Positions 13,926-24,970 of a stretch of DNA of 64,000 bases are shown here, piece after piece (positions within the stretch are counted from its first letter, which is position 1; every line of letters begins with the position of its first letter). Made by a program: the position numbers and the translations under genes. The notes under the pieces are model-generated. The model saw only the letters and a program-made list of their open reading frames with translations, had not been told where the DNA came from and searched no databases. This stretch comes from Gaiellales bacterium (GTDB lineage: Bacteria; Actinomycetota; Thermoleophilia; Gaiellales; JAICJC01), in contig DASWRM010000030.1 in the NCBI GenBank assembly GCA_036403155.1, positions 1 through 64,000 of the forward strand. The letters are read 5' to 3'.

Positions 13926-14497
13926 GCGCGGTCGAGATCCCCACGCCGCGGCTGAAGGAGCGCTACGCGGACGAGATCCGCGGGTCGCTGCAGGAGTCGC
14001 TCGGCCTCGGCTCGATCATGGCAGTGCCGCGGCTCGAGAAGATCACCCTGAACATGGGCGTCGGCGAGGCGAAGACGAACGCGAAGGCGCTCGACGACGC
14101 GGCCGAGCAGCTTGCGACGATCGCCGGCCAGCGGCCGGTGATCACGCGGGCGAAGAAGTCGATCGCCGGCTTCAAGATCCGCGAGGGGATGCCTATCGGC
14201 TGCAAGGTGACGCTTCGGGGCGACCGGATGTACGAGTTCCTCGACCGCCTGCTGTCCATCGCACTGCCTCGGATCCGCGACTTCCGCGGCATCAACCCTA
14301 ACGCGTTCGACGGACGTGGCAACTTCTCGATGGGCGTCCGCGAGCAGATCATCTTTCCTGAGATCAACTACGACGACATCCACGAGGTGCGTGGCCTGAC
14401 CATCACGATCACCACCACGGCGGCCACCGACGACCAGGCGCGGGAGCTACTGCGCGCGCTGGGGATGCCGTTCGCGACGAGTGAGGGACGAAGCTAA
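13922..14497 (+). CDS. rplE: 50S ribosomal protein uL5
   Basis: A 191-residue protein that binds 5S rRNA and contacts P-site t[18 protein letters not shown] and [12 protein letters not shown] are diagnostic. The GTG at 13922 overlapping the rplX stop gives a normal N terminus ([14 protein letters not shown]). Confidence 0.97.
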   Translation: MSAVEIPTPRLKERYADEIRGSLQESLGLGSIMAVPRLEKITLNMGVGEAKTNAKALDDAAEQLATIAGQRPVITRAKKSIAGFKIREGMPIGCKVTLRGDRMYEFLDRLLSIALPRIRDFRGINPNAFDGRGNFSMGVREQIIFPEINYDDIHEVRGLTITITTTAATDDQARELLRALGMPFATSEGRS

Positions 14498-14500
14498 GAC

Positions 14501-14686
14501 ATGGCAAAGGAATCACTGAGAGTCAAGCAGCAGCGGCCGGCCAAGTACCGGACGCGCAACTACAACCGCTGCTCCCGCTGCGGGCGCGCACGCGCCTACT
14601 ACCGGCGCTTCGGCGTGTGCCGGATCTGCCTGCGGGAGCTGGCGCACCAGGGCGTGGTGCCGGGCATGACGAAGAGCAGCTGGTGA
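14501..14686 (+). CDS. rpsN: 30S ribosomal protein uS14, zinc-binding form
   Basis: A 61-residue short-type uS14 with two CxxC pairs (CSRCGR and CRIC), the zinc-binding C+ form. Many actinobacteria also carry a zinc-free paralog elsewhere; none is seen here. It lies three bases after rplE. Confidence 0.97.
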   Translation: MAKESLRVKQQRPAKYRTRNYNRCSRCGRARAYYRRFGVCRICLRELAHQGVVPGMTKSSW

Positions 14687-14694
14687 GGTGAACG

Positions 14695-15090
14695 ATGATC
14701 ACTGATCCGATCGCAGACATGCTGACCCGCATCCGCAACGCCAACCAGGCGCTCCACGTCCACGTGGAGATGCCCAGCTCCGGCATGCGCCGGGAGATCG
14801 CGCGCATCCTCGAGCAGGAGGGCTACATCGAGGGCTACAGCGTGAACAAGGGCGAGGTGCACGACACGCTGATCGTGACGCTGAAGTACGGCTCCAACCG
14901 CGAGCGCGTGATCTCGGGCCTGAAGCGCGTGTCGAAGCCCGGCCGGCGCATCTACGCCCGCAAGGACCGCCCCCACAAGGTGCTGGGCGGCATGGGCGTC
15001 GCCATCCTGTCAACGTCGAGCGGCGTGGTCACCGGCCGCCAGGCCCAGGAAAAGGGCGTGGGCGGCGAGGTGCTCTGCTACGTATGGTGA
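14695..15090 (+). CDS. rpsH: 30S ribosomal protein uS8
   Basis: A 131-residue central-domain binder of 16S rRNA, normal length. It begins [16 protein letters not shown] and ends with the conserved [11 protein letters not shown]. In E. coli uS8 represses the spc operon; no target site was recognised here. Confidence 0.97.
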   Translation: MITDPIADMLTRIRNANQALHVHVEMPSSGMRREIARILEQEGYIEGYSVNKGEVHDTLIVTLKYGSNRERVISGLKRVSKPGRRIYARKDRPHKVLGGMGVAILSTSSGVVTGRQAQEKGVGGEVLCYVW

Positions 15091-15094
15091 CCGC

Positions 15095-15628
15095 ATGAGC
15101 CGAATCGGACGAAAGCCCATTCCCGTGCCTGCCGGCGTCGACGTCGAGATCGGCCGTGGCAGCGTGACCGTCAAGGGGCCGAAGGGCACGCTCTCCGAGC
15201 GCGTCAACCCGGACATCACCGTCGCGCTCGACGACGGCACGCTGACCGTCAGCCGGCCGACCGATCGCGGCGACCACCGGGCGCTGCACGGACTGACGCG
15301 GTCGCTGGTCGCCAACATGGTCACCGGCGTCACCGACGGCTTCGAGAAGCGCCTCGAGATCCAGGGCGTCGGCTATCGTGCGGCATTGCGGGGCAGCGAC
15401 CTCGAGATGCAGCTCGGGTTCAGCCACCCCGTGTCGGTGAAGGCCCCAGAGGGCGTCACCTTCGAGGTGCCGGCGCCGACGCAGATCGTCGTGCGCGGGA
15501 TCTCCAAGCAGGTGGTCGGCGAGGTCGCCGCCCAGATCCGGAAATGGCGTCCGCCCGAGCCGTACAAGGGCAAGGGCATCAGGTACGCCGACGAGCACGT
15601 CGTCAGGAAGGTCGGGAAGCGCGCATGA
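15095..15628 (+). CDS. rplF: 50S ribosomal protein uL6
   Basis: A 177-residue protein near the sarcin-ricin loop. [19 protein letters not shown] and the C-terminal [13 protein letters not shown] are diagnostic. It overlaps rplR by four bases (ATGA). Confidence 0.97.
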   Translation: MSRIGRKPIPVPAGVDVEIGRGSVTVKGPKGTLSERVNPDITVALDDGTLTVSRPTDRGDHRALHGLTRSLVANMVTGVTDGFEKRLEIQGVGYRAALRGSDLEMQLGFSHPVSVKAPEGVTFEVPAPTQIVVRGISKQVVGEVAAQIRKWRPPEPYKGKGIRYADEHVVRKVGKRA

Positions 15629-15978
15629 GTGTGCAGACCAAGGAGCAGGCGCGGCAGCGGCGGCATCGCCGCGTGCGCGCCAAGCTGTCCGGCACGGCCG
15701 CACGGCCGCGGCTGGCGGTGTACCGCTCGAACGCCCGCATCTACGCGCAGCTGATCGACGACGACGCCGGGCGCACCCTGGCCGCAGCCTCGAGCGGCGA
15801 GCCGCAGCTGGCCAAGACCTCGCGCGCCGACGGCCCAGCCGCGGTTGGCAAGCTGATCGCCGAGCGGGCGAAGGCGGCCGGCATCGAGACCGTGGTCTTC
15901 GACCGCGGCGGCTACCTGTACCACGGCAGGGTGAAGGCGCTGGCTGACGCCGCCCGCGAAGGGGGACTCACGTTCTGA
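15625..15978 (+). CDS. rplR: 50S ribosomal protein uL18
   Basis: A 117-residue 5S rRNA-binding protein. [20 protein letters not shown] and the end [17 protein letters not shown] are typical. The ATG at 15625 overlaps the rplF stop and its own TGA overlaps the rpsE ATG. Confidence 0.97.
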   Translation: MSVQTKEQARQRRHRRVRAKLSGTAARPRLAVYRSNARIYAQLIDDDAGRTLAAASSGEPQLAKTSRADGPAAVGKLIAERAKAAGIETVVFDRGGYLYHGRVKALADAAREGGLTF

Positions 15979-16541
15979 TGGCTCGAAACGAGAGAGACGG
16001 CCGCGACCTGCAGGAGCGCGTGGTCAAGATCAACAGGGTGGCGAAGGTCGTCAAGGGCGGCCGGCGCTTCTCGTTCACCGCGCTGGTGGTGGTCGGCGAC
16101 GAGGTCGACCGCGTCGGCGTCGGGTACGGGAAGGCGAACGAGGTGCCCTCGGCGATCGCCAAGGCTGTCGAGGACGCCAAGAAGAACATGTTCCAGGTGC
16201 CGAAGTACAAGACCACGATCACGCACCCGATCATCGGGCGCTACGGCGCCGGCCGGGTCATGCTGAAGCCGGCCAGCGAGGGCACGGGCGTCATCGCCGG
16301 CGCGGGCGTCCGCGCGGTGCTGGAGCTGGGCGGGGTGCGCGACATCCTGGCCAAGTCGCTCGGCACGGCCAACCCGATCAACCTGCTGATGGCGACGGTG
16401 GACGGTCTCAAGAACCTGAAGCGCCCCGAGGAGGTGGCCAAGCTTCGCGGCAAGGAGGTGCGCGAGGTGATCAAGCCGCACTCCGAGGTGGTCGCCGAGG
16501 CGGAGGCGGCGGCGGCCGAGGCCGCCGGGAGCGCGGCCTGA
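15978..16541 (+). CDS. rpsE: 30S ribosomal protein uS5
   Basis: A 187-residue protein involved in decoding fidelity. It contains [18 protein letters not shown] and [19 protein letters not shown]. The C terminus has a short extra Ala/Glu-rich tail of about 15 residues, a small version of those on uL22, uS3 and uL15. Its stop overlaps rpmD. Confidence 0.97.
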   Translation: MARNERDGRDLQERVVKINRVAKVVKGGRRFSFTALVVVGDEVDRVGVGYGKANEVPSAIAKAVEDAKKNMFQVPKYKTTITHPIIGRYGAGRVMLKPASEGTGVIAGAGVRAVLELGGVRDILAKSLGTANPINLLMATVDGLKNLKRPEEVAKLRGKEVREVIKPHSEVVAEAEAAAAEAAGSAA

Positions 16542-16723
16542 TGCCGAAGCTGCGCATCACGCAGGTGCGAAGCACCATCCGCACAAAGCCGGAGCATCGC
16601 GGCACGATGCGGGCGCTCGGCCTGCGCGGCATCAACCAGACGGCGACGCACGAGGACTCCCCCGTGCTGCAGGGCATGCTGCGGAAGGTCGCCTCCCTCG
16701 TGAAGGTGGAACCGGATGAGTGA
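16541..16723 (+). CDS. rpmD: 50S ribosomal protein uL30
   Basis: A 60-residue protein: KLRITQVRSTIRTKPEHRGT followed by LGLRGINQ, the standard short bacterial form. It begins at an ATG overlapping the rpsE stop and overlaps rplO by 8 bases. Confidence 0.96.
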   Translation: MPKLRITQVRSTIRTKPEHRGTMRALGLRGINQTATHEDSPVLQGMLRKVASLVKVEPDE

Positions 16724-17396
16724 GCTCAACCTGCATACGCTGAAGCCGGCCGAGGGCAGCCATCGCGACCGCAAGCGCGTGGGCCGTGGCCATGGCTCGG
16801 GTAACGGCAAGACGTCAGGCCGTGGGCAGAAGGGGCAGAAGTCGCGGTCGGGCAGCCACGCGATGCGCGCCGGCTTCGAGGGCGGGCAGATGCCGCTCTA
16901 CATGCGGCTCGGCAAGCTGCGTGGCCCCAACCACAAGAAGTCGATGCCGATGGGCCCGTTCCGCACGACGACCACGCCGGTGAACGTCCGCGACCTGGCC
17001 AAGTTCGACGCGGGCACCGAGGTGACGCCCGAGCTGCTCAAGCAGGCCGGTGTCGTGCGCTCGCTCAAGCACCCGATCAAGATCCTGGGCAGCGGCGAGC
17101 TGTCCGTCAAGCTGACCATCCACGCGCACGCGTTCTCGGCACGCGCGGTCGAGCTGATCGAGGGCGCCGGCGGCACAGTCGTCCGGTTGGGCGGCGAGAC
17201 AGAGGCGGCGCCCAAGCGGGCGAAGCGGCCGCGCAGCCGTCCGGCCGCCGCTGAGGCGCAGGACGAGACCAACGCCGGCGAGGCGGCGCAGCCGTCCGCA
17301 GTCGAGGAAGAGGCGGCCGAGGCGGTCGCGTCCGAGGCTGAGGCCGACGCGGACGAGTCCGTGGCGGACGGTCGCGCGAAGGCGGACGAGGAGTAG
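16716..17396 (+). CDS. rplO: 50S ribosomal protein uL15 with acidic tail
   Basis: Residues 1-159 are a normal uL15 (GRGHGSGNGKTSGRGQKG near 23-40; FEGGQMPLYMRLGKLRG). Residues 160-226 form an added tail: a basic patch (PKRAKRPRSRP) and then an Ala/Glu/Asp-rich stretch. The basic-then-acidic layout repeats that of the uL22 tail encoded 5.5 kb upstream. It is followed ten bases later by secY. Confidence 0.97.
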   Translation: MSELNLHTLKPAEGSHRDRKRVGRGHGSGNGKTSGRGQKGQKSRSGSHAMRAGFEGGQMPLYMRLGKLRGPNHKKSMPMGPFRTTTTPVNVRDLAKFDAGTEVTPELLKQAGVVRSLKHPIKILGSGELSVKLTIHAHAFSARAVELIEGAGGTVVRLGGETEAAPKRAKRPRSRPAAAEAQDETNAGEAAQPSAVEEEAAEAVASEAEADADESVADGRAKADEE

Positions 17397-17406
17397 CGAG
17401 GCTTTC

Positions 17407-18684
<1,278 letters not shown>

Positions 18685-18690
18685 GCGCCG

Positions 18691-19359
18691 GTGCCGCTCG
18701 ATCTGATCTTCATGGGCCCTCCCGGGGCCGGCAAAGGCACCCAGGCCGCGCGCGTCGCCACCGAGCGCGGGCTCGCGCACATCGCGACCGGGGACATGCT
18801 GCGCGCCGCGGTGCGCGACGGCACCGAGCTGGGACGGGCGGCCAAGGAGATCATGGCCCGGGGCGACCTCGTCCCGGACGAGGTGATCATCGGCATGATC
18901 CGCGAGCGGCTGGGGCTGGGCGACACGGAGGCCGGGTTCATCCTTGACGGGTTCCCGCGGACGCTCGCGCAGGCGGAGGCGCTCGACGCGATGCTCGATG
19001 GGCTGGAACGACGGATCGCGGCCGTGCCGGTCTTCAACCTCGGCCTCGAGGCGCTGGTCGAGCGGATCGGCGGGCGGCGCGTGTGCCGGGCGCAGGAGCA
19101 CGTCTACCACCTGGTCACCCGGCCGCCGGCCGTCCCCGGGATCTGCGACATCGACGGCTCGGAGCTGTATCAGCGCGAGGACGACAGCGAGCAGGTCATC
19201 CGCGCCCGCTACCGCAAGCAGTGGGAGGATGCCGCGACGCCGGTGCTGGACTACTACGAGGACCGCAATCTGGTGGTGTTCATCGACGCGTCCGGCACGC
19301 CGGAGCAGGTGTCGCAGGCGCTCGACGAGCTGTTCTCGCGGCTGGAGACCCGCTCGTGA
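18691..19359 (+). CDS. adk: Adenylate kinase
   Basis: A 222-residue long-form kinase that interconverts AMP, ADP and ATP. The P-loop is GPPGAGKGT (residues 9-17), followed by ATGDMLR and DGFPRT. The LID domain is unusual: the first metal pair reads C-R-A-Q instead of CxxC and the second C-D-I-D instead of CxxC. Aspartate in the fourth place is known in Bacillus, but glutamine in the second place is not a usual ligand, so zinc binding is doubtful. GTG start; four-base overlap with map. Confidence 0.97.
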   Translation: MPLDLIFMGPPGAGKGTQAARVATERGLAHIATGDMLRAAVRDGTELGRAAKEIMARGDLVPDEVIIGMIRERLGLGDTEAGFILDGFPRTLAQAEALDAMLDGLERRIAAVPVFNLGLEALVERIGGRRVCRAQEHVYHLVTRPPAVPGICDIDGSELYQREDDSEQVIRARYRKQWEDAATPVLDYYEDRNLVVFIDASGTPEQVSQALDELFSRLETRS

Positions 19360-20129
19360 TCGTCCGCAAGACGCCCGGCGAGGTCGAGACCATGGCGCGT
19401 GCCGGCCGGGTGGTCGCCTCGACGCTGGAGCTGCTCGAGGCCGAGGCCCGGGAGGGCGTGACGACCGGAGACCTCGACCGGATCGCGGAGGAGCACATCC
19501 GCTCGTTCGGCGGCGTGCCGACGTTCAAGGGCTATCGCGGCTTCCCCGGCTCGATCTGCGCATCGCCGAACGAGATGATCGTGCACGGCATCCCCGGCGC
19601 CTACCGGCTGAAGAGCGGGGACCTGCTGTCGGTCGACGTCGGCGTCACGCTGGACGGCTTCGTCGCCGACTCGGCGATCACGATCCCGATCGGGGACGTC
19701 AGCGACGGGGCGCTCGACCTGATCGACACCGCCACGCGGGGCCTCGACGCCGCGATCGCACAGTGCCGGCCGGGCAACCGGCTGGGCGACGTGTCGCATG
19801 CGGTGCAGGAGGTCGTCGAGGCGAAGGGCTACGGCGTCGTGCGGGCGCTGGTCGGCCACGGCGTGGGACGGAGCATGCACGAGGATCCGCAGATCCCGAA
19901 CTACGGGCCGGCCGGCCGCGGGCCGAGGCTCGCGCCGGGGATGGTGTTCGCGATCGAGCCGATGATCACGCTCGGCAGCTGGGGCGTCCTGCCCGGCGAC
20001 GACGGCTGGGCGATCTATACGGACGACGGCAGCCTGGCTGCGCACGTCGAGCACACTGTCGCGGTGACCGAGGCCGGGCCGCGCATCCTGACACCACGCG
20101 GTGCGGCACGCCAGGTGGCGACGGGATGA
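19356..20129 (+). CDS. map: Methionine aminopeptidase type I
   Basis: A 257-residue metalloprotease that trims the initiator Met. It begins [17 protein letters not shown] from a GTG overlapping the adk stop. The five metal ligands are visible: D in [10 protein letters not shown] and DSAIT, H in [13 protein letters not shown] in AIEPM and E near HVEHTVAV. In most actinobacteria infA follows; here there are only 88 bases and then rpmJ. Confidence 0.97.
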   Translation: MIVRKTPGEVETMARAGRVVASTLELLEAEAREGVTTGDLDRIAEEHIRSFGGVPTFKGYRGFPGSICASPNEMIVHGIPGAYRLKSGDLLSVDVGVTLDGFVADSAITIPIGDVSDGALDLIDTATRGLDAAIAQCRPGNRLGDVSHAVQEVVEAKGYGVVRALVGHGVGRSMHEDPQIPNYGPAGRGPRLAPGMVFAIEPMITLGSWGVLPGDDGWAIYTDDGSLAAHVEHTVAVTEAGPRILTPRGAARQVATG

Positions 20130-20217
20130 TAGGATTCTCGTTTGCCCGGCCGGGTGCGGTTGTCTGTCTGCGGCCGTTTTTGCCCTGTGGCGGGGCGTCC
20201 CCCGGAGGAGTCCTCAG

Positions 20218-20331
20218 GTGAAGGTTCGACCCAGCGTGAGACCGATGTGCGAGAAGTGCCGGATCATCCGGCGCCACGGCAACGTGCTCGTCATCTGCTC
20301 GAACCCGCGGCACAAGCAGCGACAAGGATAG
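20218..20331 (+). CDS. rpmJ: 50S ribosomal protein bL36, zinc-binding form
   Basis: A 37-residue protein: [20 protein letters not shown], then [13 protein letters not shown], with the Cys-Cys-Cys-His zinc site. It begins with GTG six bases after a GGAGGAG ribosome-binding site. The 88 bases between map and this gene hold no infA; a TAGGAT box at 20131-20136 might be an internal promoter, weakly supported. Confidence 0.97.
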   Translation: MKVRPSVRPMCEKCRIIRRHGNVLVICSNPRHKQRQG

Positions 20332-20343
20332 GGGAGTGATCTG

Positions 20344-20715
20344 ATGGCACGTATCGCCGGCGTCAACATCCCCCGCGAGAAGCGGGTCGAGATCGGGCTC
20401 ACCTACATCTTTGGGATCGGCCGCTCCACCTCGAACGAGGTGCTCAAGGAGCTCGGCCTGAACCCGGACACGAAGGTGCGCGACCTGACGGAGGAAGAGG
20501 TCGCACGCCTGCGGACGTACATCGACGGCAATCTCAGCGTCGAGGGCGACCTCCGCAGGGAGCGCTCGCAGAACATCAAGCGGCTGATGGAGATCGGCTG
20601 CTACCGCGGCCTGCGCCACCGGCGCGGCCTGCCGGTGCGCGGCCAGCGCACCCGCACCAATGCTCGCACGCGCAAGGGCCCGAAGAAGACCGTGGGCAAG
20701 TCGCGCAAGAAGTAG
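20344..20715 (+). CDS. rpsM: 30S ribosomal protein uS13
   Basis: A 123-residue 30S head protein that contacts tRNA and bridges to the 50[23 protein letters not shown] is diagnostic, and [22 protein letters not shown] forms the basic tail. A GGGGAGTGAT ribosome-binding region precedes the ATG. Confidence 0.98.
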   Translation: MARIAGVNIPREKRVEIGLTYIFGIGRSTSNEVLKELGLNPDTKVRDLTEEEVARLRTYIDGNLSVEGDLRRERSQNIKRLMEIGCYRGLRHRRGLPVRGQRTRTNARTRKGPKKTVGKSRKK

Positions 20716-20725
20716 AAAGGACTGA

Positions 20726-21133
20726 ATGCCCCCAGCACCACGTAGAGGCGGCACCCGTGGCCGCGTCCGCCGCAAGGCCCGCAAGAACGTCGCGATCGGC
20801 CAGGCGCACATCAAGACCTCGTTCAACAACACGCTCGTCGCGCTGACCGACAAGGACGGCAACGTGATCGTGTGGAAGAGCGCCGGCGCCGTTGGCTTCA
20901 AAGGCTCGCGGAAGTCGACGCCGTTCGCCGCGCAGGTGACCGCCGACGCCGCCGCCCGCGAGGGGATGGAGCACGGCCTGCAGAAGGTCGAGGTGTTCGT
21001 GAAGGGGCCCGGATCGGGCCGCGAGACGGCCATCCGGTCGCTGCAGGCTGCGGGGCTCGAGGTGCTCGGAGTGAAGGACGTGACGCCGCAGGCGCACAAC
21101 GGCGTCCGCCAGCGCAAGCGGAGGCGGGTCTAG
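20726..21133 (+). CDS. rpsK: 30S ribosomal protein uS11
   Basis: A 135-residue platform protein. It has [15 protein letters not shown] and [22 protein letters not shown], and ends [17 protein letters not shown] lies before the ATG. The TAG overlaps the rpsD GTG. Confidence 0.98.
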   Translation: MPPAPRRGGTRGRVRRKARKNVAIGQAHIKTSFNNTLVALTDKDGNVIVWKSAGAVGFKGSRKSTPFAAQVTADAAAREGMEHGLQKVEVFVKGPGSGRETAIRSLQAAGLEVLGVKDVTPQAHNGVRQRKRRRV

Positions 21134-21753
21134 TGGCACGCATGATCGGTCCCAAGTGCAAGCAGTGCCGCCGCGAGAACATGAAGCTGTTCCTGAAGGG
21201 CGAGCGGTGCTTGACGGAGAAGTGCGCGATCGAGCGCCGGGCGTATCCGCCGGGCGAGCACGGGCGCGGGCGGACGAAGCAGTCGGAGTATCTGCTGCAG
21301 CTGCGCGAGAAGCAGAAGGCGCGCCGGTACTACGGCATCCTCGAGAAGCAGTTCCGCTCGTACTACGAAAAGGCCAGCCGGCGCACGGGCATCACAGGCG
21401 AGAACCTGCTGCGGATGCTCGAGCTGCGGCTGGACAACGTGGTGTACAGGCTCGGGTTCGCGGCCTCGCGGTCGCAGGCGCGCCAGCTCGTGCGGCACGG
21501 GCACTTCGTGGTGAACGGCAAGCGGGTCAACATCCCCTCCTACCAGGTGCAGGAGGACGATGTGATCTCGCTGCGCGAGGGCGCGGCCGCGAAGGGCGCG
21601 GTGACCGACGCAACGGATCTGACCGCCTCGGTGTCGCCCTGGCTGCAGGCCGACCACGACAATCTCACGGGCAAGGTGCTTCGGCTGCCCGACCGCGTGG
21701 ATATCGACACGCCGGTGCAGGAGCAGCTGATCATCGAGCTCTATTCCAAGTAA
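21133..21753 (+). CDS. rpsD: 30S ribosomal protein uS4, zinc-binding form
   Basis: A 206-residue primary rRNA binder. The N terminus carries four cysteines (CKQC and, 17 residues on, C-x4-C), the zinc C+ form; the S4 RNA-binding domain follows ([20 protein letters not shown]). The GTG at 21133 overlaps the rpsK stop. Together with uS14, bL36 and probably uL24, four zinc-type ribosomal proteins are encoded in this block. Confidence 0.97.
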   Translation: MARMIGPKCKQCRRENMKLFLKGERCLTEKCAIERRAYPPGEHGRGRTKQSEYLLQLREKQKARRYYGILEKQFRSYYEKASRRTGITGENLLRMLELRLDNVVYRLGFAASRSQARQLVRHGHFVVNGKRVNIPSYQVQEDDVISLREGAAAKGAVTDATDLTASVSPWLQADHDNLTGKVLRLPDRVDIDTPVQEQLIIELYSK

Positions 21754-21777
21754 GAACCAAGGGGCGTTTGTACAGAC

Positions 21778-22725
21778 ATGCTTGATTTCATTCCGAAGAT
21801 CACGTCCGAAGAGGCCGGCGAGCAGTCCGGCACGTTCGTCGTCGAGCCGCTCGACCGCGGATTCGGTTACACGTTCGGCAATAGCCTGCGGCGCGTGCTG
21901 CTGTCGGCGCTGGAGGGGGCGGCCGTCACCTCGGTCAAGATCGAGGGCGTCGCGCACGAGTTCACCTCGGTGCCGGGCGTTCGCGAGGACGTGACCGACA
22001 TCATCCTCAACCTGAAGAACCTGATCTGCAAGCTGCACGGCGAGTCGGGTGAGGTCGAGGTGCAGGTGCAGAAGGACGGACCGGGCGTCGTCCGCGCGTC
22101 CGACATCGAGGCGCCGGCCGATCTCGAGATCCTCAATCCGGAGCTCGAGATCTGCAACCTGGGCGACGGCGCGCGGTTCGAGATGACGCTGACGATCGCA
22201 CGCGGCCGGGGCTATGTCGCCGCGGATGGCAACAAGGGTCCGGAGACGACGATCGGAGTGATACCGGTCGACTCGATCTTCTCGCCGGTGCGGCGCGTGT
22301 CATACGACGTCGATCCGGCTCGCGTGGGTCAGCGGACGGACTTCGACAAGCTGAAGCTGGAGATCACGACCGACGGCTCGATGACGCCGAAGGACGCGGT
22401 CAAGGACGCGGCCGAGCTGCTGATCCGGTACCTGTCGATCTTCACGGACATCGACGCCGCCGAGCTGGCGATCCGGCCGGACGGCGCGGCCGCCGAGGTG
22501 GTCGCCCCGAGCGCGCACGGGATGGAGAACATCCTGATCGAGGAGCTCGAGCTGGGCGTGAGGAGCTACAACTGCCTGAAGCGGGTGGGTATCGAGACGA
22601 TCGGCGACCTGGTCGCGAAGACCGAGGCTGAGCTGGCCGCGATCCCGAACTTCGGCAAGAAGTCGATCGAAGAGGTCAAGGAGACTCTGGCGGCGCACGG
22701 GCTGAACCTGCGGGGCTCTGAGTGA
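21778..22725 (+). CDS. rpoA: RNA polymerase subunit alpha
   Basis: A 315-residue assembly platform for RNA polymerase. The N-terminal domain includes [21 protein letters not shown] (dimerisation and beta binding, split here across residues 27-47); the C-terminal domain has [20 protein letters not shown], which binds UP elements and regulators. Normal length. The GTGA overlap couples it to rplQ. Confidence 0.98.
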   Translation: MLDFIPKITSEEAGEQSGTFVVEPLDRGFGYTFGNSLRRVLLSALEGAAVTSVKIEGVAHEFTSVPGVREDVTDIILNLKNLICKLHGESGEVEVQVQKDGPGVVRASDIEAPADLEILNPELEICNLGDGARFEMTLTIARGRGYVAADGNKGPETTIGVIPVDSIFSPVRRVSYDVDPARVGQRTDFDKLKLEITTDGSMTPKDAVKDAAELLIRYLSIFTDIDAAELAIRPDGAAAEVVAPSAHGMENILIEELELGVRSYNCLKRVGIETIGDLVAKTEAELAAIPNFGKKSIEEVKETLAAHGLNLRGSE

Positions 22726-23102
22726 GGCACCGCCGCACCGGCAGGAAGCTCGGGCGCGACGCGGCGCACCGCAAGGCGCTGTTCTCGAACATGGCGGGGT
22801 CGCTGTTCGAGCACGGGCGTATCAGGACGACCGAGGCCAAGGCGAAGGAGCTGCGGCCGATCGCGGAGCGGCTGATCACGCTGGCGCGGAAGGACCCGGC
22901 CGACGTGGCGGCGCAGCGCCAGGCGGTCGCGTACCTGCGGAGCAAGGATGCGGTGCACCGGCTGTTCCACGAGGTGGCGCCGCGGTTCACGGAGCGGCCG
23001 GGCGGCTACACGCGGATCGTGAAGCTGGGGCCGCGGCCGGGCGACGCGGCGCCGATGGCCTACATCGAGCTCGTTGACCACGAGCCTGTCGCCCGCGCCT
23101 AG
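22722..23102 (+). CDS. rplQ: 50S ribosomal protein bL17
   Basis: A 126-residue protein at the tunnel exit. [20 protein letters not shown] and [16 protein letters not shown] are diagnostic. GTG start overlaps the rpoA stop; the following gene starts inside its last 29 bases. Confidence 0.97.
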   Translation: MRHRRTGRKLGRDAAHRKALFSNMAGSLFEHGRIRTTEAKAKELRPIAERLITLARKDPADVAAQRQAVAYLRSKDAVHRLFHEVAPRFTERPGGYTRIVKLGPRPGDAAPMAYIELVDHEPVARA

Positions 23103-23502
23103 CAGGCCGGCGCTCGGCCTGCCGGCGGGGTGGGTCGACCGGTCGGTGGTGACGTTCGTGGGACCGGACGAGGGCGACGGCTCGCCGTCGCTGGTGGTGA
23201 CGAGCGACGGCCTCGAGCCGGGCACGTCGATGGCGCGGTACGCGGCGATGCAGGATGCGGCCGTGCGCGCCGGGTTCGACGGGATCGAGCTGCTGGAGGA
23301 CCGCGAGACGACGGTGGGCGGGCACCGGGCGGTGCGGCGGACGTATCGGTGGGGGTACGACGGGCGGACGATGCGCCAGCGGACGTGGGCCCTCGTCGTC
23401 GGCGACGTGGGGTACACGATCGTCGCCTCGGCGCCGGATGCGACGTTCGACGGGCTGCGAAGCGCGTTCGCGGCGGCGCTGCGCGAGTTCCGCATCGAGT
23501 GA
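23074..23502 (+). CDS. DcrB/DUF1795-like protein
   Basis: A 142-residue protein from a TTG start inside rplQ. The pattern of a leading glycine-rich strand ([12 protein letters not shown]), [13 protein letters not shown], an ARYAAMQ helix and a final [20 protein letters not shown] strand resembles the DUF1795/DcrB fold, a small alpha/beta domain of unknown biochemical role. There is no signal peptide. Its place between rplQ and truA, with a 4-base gap to truA, suggests co-expression with the ribosomal operon. Family assignment is from memory of the pattern. Confidence 0.65.
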   Translation: MTTSLSPAPSRPALGLPAGWVDRSVVTFVGPDEGDGSPSLVVTSDGLEPGTSMARYAAMQDAAVRAGFDGIELLEDRETTVGGHRAVRRTYRWGYDGRTMRQRTWALVVGDVGYTIVASAPDATFDGLRSAFAAALREFRIE

Positions 23503-23506
23503 CGCC

Positions 23507-24199
23507 GTGCGCCTGCGCGCGACGATCGCCTACGACGGGACGGAGTTCCACGGATGGGCGCCCCAGCCCGGCCTGCGGACGGTGGGCGCGGTGCTCGCCG
23601 AGGCGCTCGGCTGTGCACAGCTGAGGGTCGCCGGACGTACGGACGCAGGGGTGCATGCCCATGCGAACGTGGTCTCGTTCGATGCCGACAGGCGGATCCG
23701 GCCGGGCGAGCTGAATGCGAAGCTGCCGGACGACCTCGCGGTGCTGGACACCGCGGAGGCGCCCGGGTTCGACGCGCGTGGCGACGCAACCTCTCGCAGC
23801 TACGTGTATCGGATCTCGACGGCGCCGGTTCGGGATCCGTTCACGAGGCGGTTCCAGCTCCAGCAGCGCCGCGTGCCGTCTGTCGACGTCCTCGAGCAGT
23901 GCGCAGCTGCGATCCGGGGCAGGCACGACTTCACGGCATTCACGCCGAGCGAGACACAGCACGCCTTCTTCGAGCGGACGGTGACGGAGGCGTCGTGGCG
24001 GCACGACGGCGACAGGCTCGAGTTCACGATCACGGCCGACGCATTCCTGCGGCACATGGTGCGGGTGCTGGTGGGGACGATGCTCGAGCGGCCCGAGCCC
24101 GACCTGTTCGCACGGCTGGTGGAGGGGCGGCCGAGAAGCGAAGCGGGGCGCACGGCGCCGCCCCACGGGCTGGCCCTAACCGCCGTGCGCTACGGGTAG
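23507..24199 (+). CDS. truA: tRNA pseudouridine synthase A
   Basis: A 230-residue enzyme that makes pseudouridine at positions 38-40 of the tRNA anticodon arm. Catalytic Asp lies in [24 protein letters not shown] and the C-terminal [14 protein letters not shown] are conserved. It begins [11 protein letters not shown] from GTG and is a little shorter than the usual 245-270. It closes the superoperon; palindromic repeats begin seven bases after its stop. Confidence 0.95.
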   Translation: MRLRATIAYDGTEFHGWAPQPGLRTVGAVLAEALGCAQLRVAGRTDAGVHAHANVVSFDADRRIRPGELNAKLPDDLAVLDTAEAPGFDARGDATSRSYVYRISTAPVRDPFTRRFQLQQRRVPSVDVLEQCAAAIRGRHDFTAFTPSETQHAFFERTVTEASWRHDGDRLEFTITADAFLRHMVRVLVGTMLERPEPDLFARLVEGRPRSEAGRTAPPHGLALTAVRYG

Positions 24200-24205
24200 T
24201 CGCAA

Positions 24206-24245
24206 CCCAATTATTGGAGACCAAGTCGTTCCAGGGGGGTGTGAC
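24206..24245 (+). repeat. REP-like repeat, family B copy 1
   Basis: A 40-base element beginning CCCAATTATTGGAGACC and ending GTGTGAC. The core CCAATTATTGG is a palindrome and is followed by GGAG, the tetranucleotide type that marks REP elements. It matches the copies at 57427 and 57524 (opposite strand) in 37 of 40 positions. Directly after it, GGTGTG-A-CGG-TT-CCG-C-CACACC can fold into a hairpin that could end the truA transcript. Confidence 0.85.
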
Positions 24246-24302
24246 GGTTCCGCCACACCTCTGCGAGGGGCGCCCACGTGGTTGAGCCGAATGCGCGCTG
24301 CC

Positions 24303-24325
24303 CCCAATTCTTGGAGACCAAGTCG
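24303..24325 (+). repeat. REP-like repeat, family B copy 2
   Basis: The first 23 bases of the family B element recur here with one change (TTCT for TTAT); the remainder has diverged. It starts exactly 97 bases after copy 1 and 86 bases before the RAYT copy 2 ATG ends its leader. Confidence 0.8.
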
Positions 24326-24411
24326 CACGAATGGGTGAAGGCGTGATCGCGGCGGAATCGGCACATTTCGCCACCCTGCCTTCACGTTTCGACTCCTAGG
24401 CTCCAAGCACC

Positions 24412-24960
24412 ATGGCCCGAAGAAAGCGAATCGACTACCCCGGTGCTCTCCAGCACGTTGCCGTAAAGGGCAACAACCAGCAATCAATGTTCGTCGACGC
24501 AATCGATCGGTTCGCGCTTCTCACAACGCTACGCGTAACTGCCGAGCGGTACGGCTGGGAAGTGCTGTCGTATTGCCTCATGGACACCCACTGGCACCTG
24601 CTCGTCCGCACCCCTCGAACGCTCTCCATCGGGATGCAGCGCCTGAACAGCTGCTACTCGCGCGGCTTCAATGAGCGCCATGCCCGGACAGGCCACTCGC
24701 TCAGGCACAAGTTCATGTCCGTGCCGGTCGAGGACGATGCGCACCTCCGGGAACTGACGCGCTACATCCCGCTCAACCCCGTCCGCGCGGGCCTTGCGCC
24801 GACCGCCGAGCTGTGGCCGTGGTCGAGCTACCTCCACGAGTTGGGCGCGGAGCCGGCGCCCGACTGGCTCAACGCCGGTTGGGCAACCCGCCTGCACGGC
24901 TCCGCCGAGCGCCTCCGCAGCTACGTCGAGGCGGGCAGCCGCGACCCCGTCGCCCCCTAG
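24412..24960 (+). CDS. REP-associated tyrosine transposase (RAYT), copy 2
   Basis: A 182-residue Y1/HUH transposase of the RAYT family. Family marks: HVAVKGNNQQ near residue 15, the metal motif HWH at 60-62, LMDTHWHLLVRTP, and [12 protein letters not shown] with candidate nucleophile Tyr118. It is clearly related to the RAYT between rpoC and rpsL but far from identical. Two family B repeats lie directly upstream, and an inverted pair of the same repeats lies 33 kb away, so this enzyme or its relatives probably spread them. The frame is intact, and its TAG forms part of the likely surE -10 box. Confidence 0.92.
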   Translation: MARRKRIDYPGALQHVAVKGNNQQSMFVDAIDRFALLTTLRVTAERYGWEVLSYCLMDTHWHLLVRTPRTLSIGMQRLNSCYSRGFNERHARTGHSLRHKFMSVPVEDDAHLRELTRYIPLNPVRAGLAPTAELWPWSSYLHELGAEPAPDWLNAGWATRLHGSAERLRSYVEAGSRDPVAP

Positions 24961-24970
24961 ACTGACTCCC
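24958..24970 (+). promoter_or_regulatory. Probable leaderless promoter of surE
   Basis: TAGACT (24958-24963) ends seven bases before the surE GTG and no ribosome-binding site is present. The box uses the stop codon of the transposase gene. No good -35 box is seen. Confidence 0.45.

Noticed and set aside
20130-20217. A degraded infA in the map-rpmJ gap
   Set aside because: None of the three frames shows IF-1 residues; the gap is simply too short.
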